A stretch of 64,000 bases of DNA, from assembly GCA_017308235.1 (NCBI GenBank), contig JAFKFL010000021.1, positions 1 through 64,000 on the forward strand, in the 5' to 3' direction. How positions within the stretch are numbered: position 1 is the stretch's first letter; each line of letters starts with the position of its first letter. The position numbers and the translations under genes were made by a program. The notes under the pieces were generated by a model. It was given only the letters and a program-made list of their open reading frames with translations, did not search any database and was not told the DNA's origin. Shown piece by piece: positions 9,487-18,440 of this stretch. Source of the DNA: Alphaproteobacteria bacterium. Lineage in GTDB: Bacteria; Pseudomonadota; Alphaproteobacteria; Reyranellales; Reyranellaceae.

Positions 9487-11080
9487 GCTGCGGCTCCGGC
9501 GCGTGCGCGTAGTCGTACGGATCTCCGTCGACAACGGGTTGCCGATCAAAATTCAGCCGTGGCGGCGGCGATGACGTCTGCCACTCCAGTCCCGTGGCGC
9601 CCCACGGATTGGCTGGCGCGCGCGCGCCGAAGAACAACGAGTAGGCGAGATAGAACATCGGCAGTAAGTAGGCGATAGCGAGAACGGATGCGCCGCCCGA
9701 CGACAACACATTCCAAATCTGAAATTCTGGAGCGTAGACGTGGTAGCGCCGCGGCATCCCCTCGGCGCCGAGAACGAACTGCGGAAAGAACGTCAAATTG
9801 AATCCGAAGAAGATCAGAATCGCAGCCGCGCGCGCCCAGTATTCCGGATACATCCGGCCGGTAATCTTCGGCCACCAATAGTGAAGCCCGCCGAAATAGG
9901 CTGTCACCATTCCACCGACCATGATGTAGTGAAAGTGCGCGACGACGAAATAGGTGTCCGTGGCGTAGACGTCAAAAGCAAGGCAAGCCAAAAACAGTCC
10001 GGTCAAGCCGCCGATCGTGAAAAGCCCGATGAATGCCAACGCATACAGCATCGGCGCATCGAACCGTATCTTTCCCTTGTGCAGGGTTGCGGTCCAGTTG
10101 AACACCTTGATCGCGGAGGGTACGGCGACGATGAAACTCATGAACGAGAACACCAGGCTGGCGGTCAACGACTGCCCGGACACGAACATGTGGTGACCCC
10201 AGACCAGAAACCCCGCAGCCGCGATAGCGAGGCTGGCCCATGCCACGAACTTGTATCCGAAGATTTTCTTGCGCGCGTAACATGCGATCAACTCGTTCAC
10301 GACCCCCATGCCCGGCAGGATCATGATGTAGACCGCCGGATGCGAATAGAACCAGAATAGGTGCTGGAACAGCAACGGATCGCCGCCGATTCGCGGATCG
10401 AAAATGCCAACGCCGAACAGACGCTCCGCCGTCAGCAGCACCAGCGTGATCGCGAGCACCGGCGTCGCCAGCACGAGGATCACGGAAGTGGCGTACAGTG
10501 ACCAGATAAACAGCGGCAGCCGATACCAGGTCAGCCCCGGCGCCCGCAGCTTGTGGATCGTGACGATGAAGTTCAATCCGGTGAGAATCGAAGAGAAGCC
10601 GGCGATGAAGATGCCCGTGACCGCGACCGAAACATAACTGTTGGAGTACAATGTCGAGAACGGCGTGTAGAGCGTCCACCCGGTATCGATCCCGCCCATG
10701 AAGATCGCAAAGAGCGTCACGCTTCCGCCGAGCACGAACAGATACCAACTCGCCAGATTGAGTCGCGGAAAGGCCAGATCGCGGGCGCCGATCATCAGCG
10801 GAACGATGAAGTTTCCCAGCGTGTTCGGAATTGACGGGATCAGGAAAAACCACACCATGATAATGCCATGCATGGTGAACAGCCGATTGTAGGTATCAGC
10901 ACTGACCACATCCGGTCCGGGTGTCGCGAGCTCGATCCGAATCAATGTCGCGGCCACACCGCCGATGAAGAAGAAAAAAATCAGCGTGGCGAAATACAGG
11001 ATCGCAATTCGTTTGTGGTCCGTGGTGGTGAACCAGGAGCCGAGCCGATAGTCATCAGTGAGATAGTTCTTGCCCGTCAT
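9479..11080 (-). CDS. ctaD: Cytochrome c oxidase subunit I, A2-type haem-copper oxidase
   Basis: 533 residues, twelve membrane helices, catalytic subunit reducing O2 to water with proton pumping. Haem and copper ligands are visible: [11 protein letters not shown] (haem a histidine, helix II), [10 protein letters not shown] (CuB His with the cross-linked Tyr, near residues 245-254), WGHHMF (two CuB His) and [12 protein letters not shown] (haem a3 and a histidines). The helix VI motif is YSHPAV rather than GHPEV, so the D-channel glutamate of canonical mitochondrial-type enzymes is absent and a Tyr-Ser pair replaces it. This defines the A2 subgroup known from Rhodothermus-type caa3 enzymes. It overlaps ctaC upstream and ctaE downstream. 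Confidence 0.95.
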   Translation of the reverse strand: MTGKNYLTDDYRLGSWFTTTDHKRIAILYFATLIFFFFIGGVAATLIRIELATPGPDVVSADTYNRLFTMHGIIMVWFFLIPSIPNTLGNFIVPLMIGARDLAFPRLNLASWYLFVLGGSVTLFAIFMGGIDTGWTLYTPFSTLYSNSYVSVAVTGIFIAGFSSILTGLNFIVTIHKLRAPGLTWYRLPLFIWSLYATSVILVLATPVLAITLVLLTAERLFGVGIFDPRIGGDPLLFQHLFWFYSHPAVYIMILPGMGVVNELIACYARKKIFGYKFVAWASLAIAAAGFLVWGHHMFVSGQSLTASLVFSFMSFIVAVPSAIKVFNWTATLHKGKIRFDAPMLYALAFIGLFTIGGLTGLFLACLAFDVYATDTYFVVAHFHYIMVGGMVTAYFGGLHYWWPKITGRMYPEYWARAAAILIFFGFNLTFFPQFVLGAEGMPRRYHVYAPEFQIWNVLSSGGASVLAIAYLLPMFYLAYSLFFGARAPANPWGATGLEWQTSSPPPRLNFDRQPVVDGDPYDYAHAPEPQHV

Positions 11081-12018
11081 GGCTTCACCGTCGCCAGCGA
11101 TTTGATATAGGCGACCAACTGCAACAACTGCGCCTCGTCGATCCGCCCCTCGAACGAAGGCATCACGGGCTGATAGCCAGCGGCAACCTGGCTGCGTGGC
11201 AGCAGGATCGAATCGCGCAGATACTTGTCATCAGCGATGACGGTGCTGCCGTCAGACAAGGGAACGGGCTTTCCGTACAGGCCCTCCAATCGCGGCGCGT
11301 GAATGCTGCTGGAGCCCTCATGGCAACCTGAACAGCCAAGCTGCCGGAACAACGCGCTTCCCTGCTGCGCCAACGAACTGGATGGTGCCTGCTGCGCCAG
11401 CCATGCGGCATAATCGGCAGGACGCATCGCAACGACCTCCCCCAGCATGCGCGCATGATCCGTGCCGCAATATTCGGCGCAGAACAGGTGATAGTGACCG
11501 GGACGCATGGCTTCGATTTCGATGCTCTGATAACGGCCGGGTACGACATCATGCTTCAGGCGAAGCGCCGGGATAAAGAAGCTGTGAATGACATCCTGTG
11601 AAGCCATCACCAGATTGACCGGTCGATTGATAGGCATATGAAGGGCGTTGATCTCGGCTTGCCCCCCGGGATGCTGCACTTTCCACATCCATTGCTGGGC
11701 GACCACGAAGACCGACAGGTCATCCGCCGGCGTTTGATAGATTTTAAGGAAAATCGCCGCTCCCCACGCGAACAGGCCGAGAAATGCGACCAGGGATGCG
11801 GCGGTCCAGCCGATCTCCCAATGCCAACTTTTGGCTTCGTGATTCTCGCGATCGACGTCGTTTCCGGCGCGATAGCGAATGCAGAACAGCAAAATCAGAA
11901 ACAGAAGGAGTCCGAGAACAAGGGTACTGGCGACAAGAAGCCCCCGGAATAGAAGATCGACATCCCCTCCATACGGCGAGACCCCTTCGTGCCAGAATGG
12001 AATCCACTGTCGCCACAT
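11077..12018 (-). CDS. ctaC: Cytochrome c oxidase subunit II fused to cytochrome c (caa3 type)
   Basis: 313 residues. Two N-terminal membrane helices (about 27-48 and 73-95) precede the cupredoxin domain. The CuA site is complete: [11 protein letters not shown] supplies the first His, and [12 protein letters not shown] (about 181-192) the two Cys, Glu, His and Met. A C-terminal cytochrome c domain follows with CSGCH near residue 230 and a methionine ligand candidate in [12 protein letters not shown]. The fused haem domain makes this caa3-type, taking electrons directly from a membrane donor such as the adjacent alternative complex III. It overlaps ctaD by 4 bp. Confidence 0.94.
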   Translation of the reverse strand: MWRQWIPFWHEGVSPYGGDVDLLFRGLLVASTLVLGLLLFLILLFCIRYRAGNDVDRENHEAKSWHWEIGWTAASLVAFLGLFAWGAAIFLKIYQTPADDLSVFVVAQQWMWKVQHPGGQAEINALHMPINRPVNLVMASQDVIHSFFIPALRLKHDVVPGRYQSIEIEAMRPGHYHLFCAEYCGTDHARMLGEVVAMRPADYAAWLAQQAPSSSLAQQGSALFRQLGCSGCHEGSSSIHAPRLEGLYGKPVPLSDGSTVIADDKYLRDSILLPRSQVAAGYQPVMPSFEGRIDEAQLLQLVAYIKSLATVKP

Positions 12019-12035
12019 CCGCTCCCTGCTCCGCG

Positions 12036-12419
12036 TCAGTGACGGGATCCGCTCTGCAACTGATCTTTTCCAGATGACCCTGCGGGCCAGCCCGGCAGAC
12101 CGCGCTGCGCCAGTAGCTCCATGGCGCGCGTGACTGGAATTTGCACAACGCCGTGATCGCGATCGATCCAGCCGTACCGAGCGATTGCCGTGGTATCCGC
12201 CTTGTCGAACTGCGCGAGTTTGGCGCGAGGATTCACTTCGAGAACAGCTGCTCCAGCCGCGATGTCTGGCAGCCGAGGCGCTCTAGGTTGCCGCGTTTGC
12301 GGATAGATCAACGTCATGACAAGCGGCACAGCGATAACGAAGGCGGCGACACCCGCCGCCAGCTTCGCAAGTAAACTTGGCGGCGCGTCCGTGCGCTCGA
12401 AATCAACCCGTTCGGTCAT
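12036..12419 (-). CDS. Small membrane-anchored protein at head of caa3 operon
   Basis: 127 residues: a short cytoplasmic N-terminus, one hydrophobic segment (about 20-40), then a soluble, presumably periplasmic domain with YGWIDRDHGVVQIPVTRAMELLAQRGLP. The latter resembles a segment found in small proteins of ACIII/caa3 loci, sometimes in ActD- or SCO-adjacent genes. I chose ATG 12417-12419 because an AGGA site sits 7 bp upstream; the GTG 6 bp further upstream would leave the site too close. It is 17 bp before ctaC and divergent from actA, so it is likely an assembly or accessory factor of the oxidase. This role is inferred only from position. Confidence 0.75.
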   Translation of the reverse strand: MTERVDFERTDAPPSLLAKLAAGVAAFVIAVPLVMTLIYPQTRQPRAPRLPDIAAGAAVLEVNPRAKLAQFDKADTTAIARYGWIDRDHGVVQIPVTRAMELLAQRGLPGWPAGSSGKDQLQSGSRH

Positions 12420-12425
12420 ATCCAC

Positions 12426-12499
12426 ATCCTGCGACCTAACAATGCGAGCCGGCGCGGGTTGTTCCTCGACTGGAACGCAACGGCTTCCGAGAGGTTGGA
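12426..12499. promoter_or_regulatory. Divergent promoter region between caa3 and ACIII operons
   Basis: Only 74-80 bp separate the starts of the minus-strand oxidase operon and the plus-strand act operon, so both sets must be driven from overlapping promoters here. No clear operator palindrome is evident by eye. The arrangement implies coordinated expression of quinol oxidation and the terminal oxidase. Confidence 0.5.
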
Positions 12500-13171
12500 A
12501 TGCCGAGACACAGCATGACCCAGATATTCTCGCCTGCGGCCGATACCTGGCTACGGCTTGCCGTGGTGGGATTTCTCTCGGTCTGTGGCGGGAGTGTCGT
12601 CGGGGCGATCGGGTTTGCGAGGTCGGCCTATGTCACATCGATCGATAATGCACCGCATCAGCCGGTGCCTTTCAGCCATCGCCATCATGCCGGGGAATTG
12701 GGGATCGACTGCCGATATTGCCACGCGGACGTAGAGAAAGGCCCGAAGGCCGGGCTGCCGCCGACCGCGACCTGCATGACCTGCCATTCTCAGATCTGGA
12801 CCAACGCCGCGATGCTCGAACCAGTCCGCCAAAGCCTCGTCGAGAACAAACCGCTGCGCTGGGTCCGCGTCGCGAAATTGCCGGACTACGTGTTCTTTCG
12901 TCACGATATTCATATCGCCAAGGGCGTCGGTTGCGTCACCTGCCACGGCCGGATCGACACGATGCCGCTCACCTACCGCGCCCATGCCTTCACGATGCAG
13001 TTCTGTCTCGACTGTCATCGCGATCCGACGCCGAACCTTCGCCCGGCGGACAGAATTACCGACATGACCTGGAAGCCGGCCGGAAACCCGCGCGATCCCG
13101 GCGGCAAGATCGCAGCTCATGTTGGTATCCGGTTCGGCGAATTGACCCATTGCTACGTGTGCCACCGATGA
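12500..13171 (+). CDS. actA: Alternative complex III subunit A, pentahaem cytochrome c
   Basis: 223 residues with an N-terminal membrane anchor (about 18-42) and five CxxCH motifs: CRYCH (near 72), CMTCH (near 91), CVTCH (near 148), CLDCH (near 171) and CYVCH (near 219). Histidines such as HHAGE and RHDIH can serve as distal ligands. This matches the five-haem ActA subunit of alternative complex III, which passes electrons from the quinol-oxidising core to ActE or directly to an oxidase. It is the first gene of the six-gene act operon and its stop overlaps the actB start (ATGA). Confidence 0.93.
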   Translation: MPRHSMTQIFSPAADTWLRLAVVGFLSVCGGSVVGAIGFARSAYVTSIDNAPHQPVPFSHRHHAGELGIDCRYCHADVEKGPKAGLPPTATCMTCHSQIWTNAAMLEPVRQSLVENKPLRWVRVAKLPDYVFFRHDIHIAKGVGCVTCHGRIDTMPLTYRAHAFTMQFCLDCHRDPTPNLRPADRITDMTWKPAGNPRDPGGKIAAHVGIRFGELTHCYVCHR

Positions 13172-16035
13172 CGACATCGCCGAGACAATGGACCAGCATC
13201 GAGGAACTGGCAGGCGATGCCGCCTTTGCCGAAAGGATCGCGGCCGAATTTCCCGTCGCCGCAACCTTTCCGCCAACCGCACGCCGCGACTTTCTCAAGA
13301 TCATGGCGGCATCCTTTGCCCTCGCGGGATTGACCGGATGCGAGAAAAGCCCGTTCGTCGCCGGTATTCCCTATGTGGACCAGCCGGAAGCCGCTCTGCC
13401 CGGTGTGCCACGTTATTACGCAACCGCCGTCACTCTGAATGGATACGCCCAGCCGGTGCTGGCGACGACTTACGACGGCCGTCCGACTAAGCTCGATGGA
13501 CTTCCCGGACATCCGGCAACGCTAGGACGCAGCGATGTGTTCATGCAGGCCGCCGTGCTCCAGCTCTATGACCCGGATCGCGCGCAAAGTCCGACCCGCG
13601 CCGGCGCGCCCGTCACATGGACCGATGTCGGCGCAATGTTCTCGGCGCAGCGCCAAGACTGGCAAAAGGACGGCGGAAAACGGCTTCGCCTGCTGCTGTC
13701 GCAAACAACCTCGCCGACATTGGCGCGCCAGATCAAAGAATTCCAATCGCAGTTTCCGGCCGCGCAGTTGCATGTTCACGATGCCTCGGGCGAGCGTGAG
13801 CGGATCGCCAATGCCATTGCAGCCTACGGCGAGCCTCTCGACCTGCACTATCAGCTTGATGCCTGCTCCGTTGTCGTCAGTTTCGACGATGACTTTCTCG
13901 GTCCCGGCCCACGCCAGCTTTTGCATGCGATCGAATGGGCGCAGGCGCGCCGTCGCACGGATGTGCCGGGCATTCATCTCTACTGCGCCGACAGCATTCC
14001 GGGAGCCACCGGCGCGGTTGCGTCGCATCGCCTTCGCGCCGCTCCGTCCCGGATGTCGCATCTGATCGAAGCGCTCGCCGCCCGGCTTGGCGTTGCGGGT
14101 GCATCGGCGGCCGATCTCTCCGAGCAAGAACGTCACTGGCTGGCGCGCGCTGGCGCGGCGATCGACGGCGCGAAAGGCGGGGCACTGGTGACGGCGGGCC
14201 TCGGAACCGGTTCGCAGACGGCGCGTTGGGCCGCGCGCATCAACGACGCCATCGGCGCATCCGGACAAACCTTGAAGTTGACCCCGCCGGTCGCCAATCC
14301 CGGTATCGATGTGGCGTCGCTCGGCGAACTTGTCACCGATATGGACAATGGGCAGGTGGATACGCTGGTGATCCTCGATGCCAATCCAGTCTACACCGCA
14401 CCGGGCTCGCTCGATTTCGTCAACGCGCTATCGAAGGTGAAGACCTCGATCCACATCGGTCTTTATCGCGACGAGACCGGCCATCGCTGCAACTGGCAGC
14501 TCCCGCTGACCCACGATCTGGAAAGCTGGAGCGATGCGCGCGCGGTGGATGGCACTGCCACCATCATCCAACCGGTCATTACATCCTTCTATGACGTCCG
14601 ATCGCGGCATCAGATCCTGGCGATGATGTTCGGACGAGACGAGGAGGCCGATGCGCTGGTGAAGGAAACGTGGCGGAACGCATTCGGCGACTCCTTCGAC
14701 GCGCAATGGAAGAAGGCGTTGCGCGACGGCTTTGTCGCAGGCAGCACCGCTCAGGCCCAGGCGAAACCGGCCTCCGGCTGGACCGAACCGGCACCGTCGG
14801 ACGTCGACGGGTTGGATATCGTATTTCGTCTCGACCCGACCGTCTGGGATGGGCGCTACGCCAATCTCGGCTGGCTCCAGGAATTGCCGAAACCGCTGAC
14901 GACGCTGACATGGGGCAACGTGATTGCCGTTCCGCCAGCGTGGGCGCGCGACTTCGCCGTCGAAAACGGCGACCTGCTTGAGGTCGATATCGACGGCCGC
15001 AAGGTTTTGGGTCCGGCCTGGATCATGCCGGGTCAGGCTGACAACACCATCGGGCTCTGGCTTGGCCACGGTCGCGAGAATGCAGGCCGTGTCGGAAACG
15101 GGGTCGGCTACAACGCTTATGCCGTGCGCCCGGCGGCGACGCCGTGGACGACGAAAGGTTCCGTTCGAAAGCTCGACAGCAGAGAAGCCCTCGCGATCAC
15201 CCAGATGCATCACCGGATGGAGGGGTTCGATTTCGTTCGCGAAGTCAGCGCCGCATCACCCAGCCTGCCCGCTCCGTCACCGCAACCGAGTCTCTATCCG
15301 CCATATCCATCCGCGAAGAACGCCTGGGGCATGGTGATCGATATCGATTCCTGCATCGGCTGCAACGCCTGCGTCGCGGCCTGCACGGCTGAGAACAACG
15401 TCGCGGTGGTTGGCAAGGCCCAGGTGGAGATGGGCCGCGAAATGCACTGGTTGCGGATCGCGCGCTACTACACCGGCGATGTCGAGAATCCGCGCAGCTA
15501 TTTCCAGCCGGTCCCCTGCATGCAGTGCGAGGATGCGCCCTGCGAAATGGGATGCCCGGTTCATGCCACCGTGCACAGCCCCGAAGGCATCAATCAGATG
15601 GTCTACAACCGCTGCATCGGCACGCGGACCTGCTCAAGCTACTGCCCCTACAAGGTACGGCGCTTCAATTACCTCGATTATCGCAACACGCCGGAAGCGC
15701 CCGTCGAACCGGTCCATAATCCGGATGTCACGGTCCGCTCGCGCGGCGTGATGGAGAAGTGCACTTATTGTACCCAGCGCATCCAGGCGGCGCACGTCGC
15801 GGCTGACAAGGACAATCGCGACTTGCACGACGGCGACGTGGTGACGGCCTGTCAAGCCGCGTGCCCAACCCGCGCGATTGTGTTCGGAGACATCAACGAT
15901 CCCAATTCGGAGGTTTCAAAACTGCGCCGAAGCGGCCGTCACTATGTATTGCTCGATGAATTGGGGACGCGACCGCGCACGACCTACCTGGCCAAGTGGA
16001 ATGACGGCCCGGACAGTGAGGACGACCGAACATGA
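13168..16035 (+). CDS. actB: Alternative complex III subunit B, molybdopterin-like plus Fe-S protein
   Basis: 955 residues. The Tat-like signal RRDFLKIMAASFALAGLTGC (about 39-58) ends in a lipobox-like cysteine. Residues roughly 70-690 form a molybdopterin-oxidoreductase-like domain that in ACIII lacks the cofactor. From about residue 720 come iron-sulphur sites: CIGCNACVAACTAENN (about 728), CMQCEDAPCEMGCP (about 784), CIGTRTCSSYCPY (about 815), CTYC (about 865) and CQAACP (about 894). That is the usual set for one 3Fe-4S and three 4Fe-4S clusters. Start is the ATG at 13168 overlapping the actA stop; a longer upstream open frame runs through actA in another frame and is not used. Confidence 0.93.
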   Translation: MTTSPRQWTSIEELAGDAAFAERIAAEFPVAATFPPTARRDFLKIMAASFALAGLTGCEKSPFVAGIPYVDQPEAALPGVPRYYATAVTLNGYAQPVLATTYDGRPTKLDGLPGHPATLGRSDVFMQAAVLQLYDPDRAQSPTRAGAPVTWTDVGAMFSAQRQDWQKDGGKRLRLLLSQTTSPTLARQIKEFQSQFPAAQLHVHDASGERERIANAIAAYGEPLDLHYQLDACSVVVSFDDDFLGPGPRQLLHAIEWAQARRRTDVPGIHLYCADSIPGATGAVASHRLRAAPSRMSHLIEALAARLGVAGASAADLSEQERHWLARAGAAIDGAKGGALVTAGLGTGSQTARWAARINDAIGASGQTLKLTPPVANPGIDVASLGELVTDMDNGQVDTLVILDANPVYTAPGSLDFVNALSKVKTSIHIGLYRDETGHRCNWQLPLTHDLESWSDARAVDGTATIIQPVITSFYDVRSRHQILAMMFGRDEEADALVKETWRNAFGDSFDAQWKKALRDGFVAGSTAQAQAKPASGWTEPAPSDVDGLDIVFRLDPTVWDGRYANLGWLQELPKPLTTLTWGNVIAVPPAWARDFAVENGDLLEVDIDGRKVLGPAWIMPGQADNTIGLWLGHGRENAGRVGNGVGYNAYAVRPAATPWTTKGSVRKLDSREALAITQMHHRMEGFDFVREVSAASPSLPAPSPQPSLYPPYPSAKNAWGMVIDIDSCIGCNACVAACTAENNVAVVGKAQVEMGREMHWLRIARYYTGDVENPRSYFQPVPCMQCEDAPCEMGCPVHATVHSPEGINQMVYNRCIGTRTCSSYCPYKVRRFNYLDYRNTPEAPVEPVHNPDVTVRSRGVMEKCTYCTQRIQAAHVAADKDNRDLHDGDVVTACQAACPTRAIVFGDINDPNSEVSKLRRSGRHYVLLDELGTRPRTTYLAKWNDGPDSEDDRT

Positions 16036-17387
16036 CGGCCTCGGCAACCGACATTTTGCCGACCGATCAGAGCATCGGTGACGTCAGCAGGCAACTGACC
16101 GGCATACCGCTGCACTTTCCCGCACGGCGGCAATGGTGGATCGCGATGGCGGTCGCGGTCGCGCTGCTCATGCTGTTTATCGTCTCGGTGATCGAACTGT
16201 TTACCCGCGGCGTCGGCATATGGGGCCTGAACGTTCCGGTCACCTGGGCCTTTGCGATTCACAACTATGTCTGGTGGCTCGGCATCGGCCATGCCGGGAC
16301 GCTGATTTCGGCGCTTCTGTTGCTCACCGGCAGCGAGTGGCGCAACTCGCTTAACCGCTTCGCCGAAACCATGACGCTGTTCGCCGTGGTGTGTGCCGGC
16401 ATCTATCCGGTGCTTCACCTCGGCCGCCCCTGGTATCTCTACTGGATGTTTCCCTATCCGGCGACGATGGGCGTCTGGCCGCAATTCCGCAGTCCGCTGG
16501 AATGGGACATCTGGGCGGTGCTGACCTATCTTAGCGTCTCCGTGCTGTTCTGGTACACCGGGCTGATCCCCGATCTCGCCAACGCCCGTGACCGCGCGAC
16601 GCGGCGCGGCTGGCAGGTGTTCCTCGGCATCCTCGCGCTCGGTTGGCGCGGCTCGACGATCCACTGGCACCGCTGGTCGCGAACCTATCGGATCATGGCG
16701 GCGATCGCCGTGCCACTGGTGGTCTCCGTGCATAGCGAAATCTCGCTGCTGTTCGCAGCCAGTCAGTTGCCCGGTTGGCATTCGACGCTGTTCCCGCCCT
16801 ATTTCGTACTCGGCGCCGCGTTTTCGGGCTTTGCCGTCGTCTCGGTGATCGCGGTGGCGTTACGCGCGATGTTCGGGCTGGAAAACCTCGTGACGCGCAA
16901 GCATTTCGACGTGCTCGGTAAGGTGTTGCTCGCGACCGGACTGATGACCGGTTACGGCTACGTGTTCGAGGTCGTCGATGTCCTCTACGGCGGCAATCCC
17001 CACGACTTGCAAACGCTGCTCGACCGCACCACTGGCGCCTATGCCTGGCTCTATTGGGGCGCCGTGGTCTTTAACTTTGTCCCGCTGCAATTGCTATGGT
17101 GGCGCGCGGTGCGGCGAACCGGCTGGGCGCTGTTGCTGGTTTCCGTTTCGGTGATCATCGGCATGTGGCTGGAGCGTTACATGATCCTGGTGACCACGCT
17201 CTACCGCGATTTTCTGGTTTCGTCATGGAGCCACTACACGCCGACGTTCTGGGACTGGTCGACTTATTTCGGCACCATCGGCCTTTTCCTGGTGCCGTTC
17301 CTGCTGGCGATCCGGTTCATTCCCGTGATCTCGATTTTCGAAACCGAGAAAACGCTTCTGGACGAACGGGAGGCGCATGATGGCTGA
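16032..17387 (+). CDS. actC: Alternative complex III subunit C, NrfD-like quinol-binding membrane protein
   Basis: 451 residues with ten predicted membrane helices, the NrfD/PsrC fold. Characteristic stretches include FAIHNYVWWLGIGHAGTLIS near residues 75-94 (with the conserved histidines of the menaquinol/ubiquinol site) and CAGIYPVLHLGRPWYLYWM near 121-139. ActC carries the quinol oxidation site and is coupled to the Fe-S chain of ActB. The ATG overlaps the actB stop by 4 bp and the 3' end overlaps actD by 11 bp, so the operon is tightly translationally coupled. Confidence 0.93.
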   Translation: MTASATDILPTDQSIGDVSRQLTGIPLHFPARRQWWIAMAVAVALLMLFIVSVIELFTRGVGIWGLNVPVTWAFAIHNYVWWLGIGHAGTLISALLLLTGSEWRNSLNRFAETMTLFAVVCAGIYPVLHLGRPWYLYWMFPYPATMGVWPQFRSPLEWDIWAVLTYLSVSVLFWYTGLIPDLANARDRATRRGWQVFLGILALGWRGSTIHWHRWSRTYRIMAAIAVPLVVSVHSEISLLFAASQLPGWHSTLFPPYFVLGAAFSGFAVVSVIAVALRAMFGLENLVTRKHFDVLGKVLLATGLMTGYGYVFEVVDVLYGGNPHDLQTLLDRTTGAYAWLYWGAVVFNFVPLQLLWWRAVRRTGWALLLVSVSVIIGMWLERYMILVTTLYRDFLVSSWSHYTPTFWDWSTYFGTIGLFLVPFLLAIRFIPVISIFETEKTLLDEREAHDG

Positions 17388-17910
17388 CACGCCCTACGGT
17401 TTTGTCGCCGAGTTCGCCACCGAGGATGCGATCGTCAAAGCCGCGCGACAGGTGCGCCAGGCGGGTTATCGGAATATCGATGCCTTCACGCCATTTCCGC
17501 TTCCGCGACTGGCGCGCATCATGCGCATCAGGGATTCGCGGCCGGCGTGGCTCGGATTGGCGGGCGGCATCTTCGGCTTTCTGCTCGCGTTCGGGATGCA
17601 AGCTTTTGTCAGCTATGACTATCCGCTCAATGTCGGCGGTCGCCCGCTCTATCCGCTGTCCGCCTACGCGGTGGTGATCTTCGAACTGACGATCCTGTTC
17701 GCCGTGCTGTTTCTCTTCGTCGGGCTGTTGGTTTTGAACCGCCTGCCGCGGTTGAACTATCCGATCTTCAACGCTCCCAGATTCCATCTCGCGAGCAAGG
17801 ATCGCTTCTTCCTTTGCATCAAAGCCCAAGACAGGCAATTCGATCGGGAGAGCACCGCCCGCTTCCTGCGCGATATTGGAGCGGTGAGCATCGCGTTGGT
17901 GCCGTCGTGA
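17377..17910 (+). CDS. actD: Alternative complex III subunit D (DUF3341)
   Basis: 177 residues: a soluble N-terminal part (YGFVAEFATEDAIVKAARQV, about 5-24, then AFTPFPLPRLARIM) followed by two transmembrane helices (about 50-70 and 92-118) and a short cytoplasmic tail. This is the standard layout of ActD (DUF3341), a membrane-peripheral subunit of ACIII. Two adjacent ATG codons (17377, 17380) are possible starts. The stop is overlapped by the GTG start of actE. Confidence 0.92.
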   Translation: MMADTPYGFVAEFATEDAIVKAARQVRQAGYRNIDAFTPFPLPRLARIMRIRDSRPAWLGLAGGIFGFLLAFGMQAFVSYDYPLNVGGRPLYPLSAYAVVIFELTILFAVLFLFVGLLVLNRLPRLNYPIFNAPRFHLASKDRFFLCIKAQDRQFDRESTARFLRDIGAVSIALVPS

Positions 17911-18440
17911 AAGCCGCCGCCGCGGCCTTCGCGTTGGCGGTTCTTCTGGCCGGATGCGACCAGAACATGGAGGAGCAGCCGGCCGGTCGCAGCTATTCAA
18001 CGCTGCCGCAACTTGGCGGCAGCGCAATGCGGCCTCCTCCCTCAGGGACCGTGGCACAGGACGCCGCCGCCCGAGAGGAGGCGACCCAACGGAAGCCGCA
18101 ACTCACGGCGGCGTTGCTGGCACGCGGACAGGATCGCTTCAACATCTATTGTTCGCCCTGTCACGGCCGAACCGGCCAAGGTAACGGCCGCATCGTTCAG
18201 CGCGGGATGCCGCACCCGACCAGCTATAACGATCCACGGTTGCTGGCGGCCGACGACCAGCATTTCTTCGAGGTCATCACCCGGGGATACGGCGCGATGT
18301 ACTCCTACGCCATGCGCGTATCACCGCAGGATCGCTGGGCGATCGTCGCCTACATTCGCGCGCTGCAACTGAGCCGTCACGCTGCGCTGGCGGATGTCCC
18401 TGACAACGAGAAGGCAAAACTGGTGGAGGACCGGAAATGA
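17907..18440 (+). CDS. actE: Alternative complex III subunit E, monohaem cytochrome c lipoprotein
   Basis: 177 residues from a GTG start at 17907, which overlaps the actD stop by 4 bp. A lipoprotein signal ends in LLAGCDQN (Cys near residue 17), so the protein should be membrane-tethered by lipid in the periplasm. One haem site, CSPCHGRTGQGNG, lies near residue 80; GAMYSYAMRVSP downstream offers the methionine ligand. ActE is the exit cytochrome of ACIII. A longer open frame upstream runs into actD and is rejected in favour of the overlap start. Confidence 0.92.
   Translation: MKAAAAAFALAVLLAGCDQNMEEQPAGRSYSTLPQLGGSAMRPPPSGTVAQDAAAREEATQRKPQLTAALLARGQDRFNIYCSPCHGRTGQGNGRIVQRGMPHPTSYNDPRLLAADDQHFFEVITRGYGAMYSYAMRVSPQDRWAIVAYIRALQLSRHAALADVPDNEKAKLVEDRK

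Noticed and set aside
12718-13167. Extra 150 codons in front of actB
   Set aside because: They run through actA in a different frame; the ATGA overlap at 13168 with a Tat-like signal soon after is the better start.
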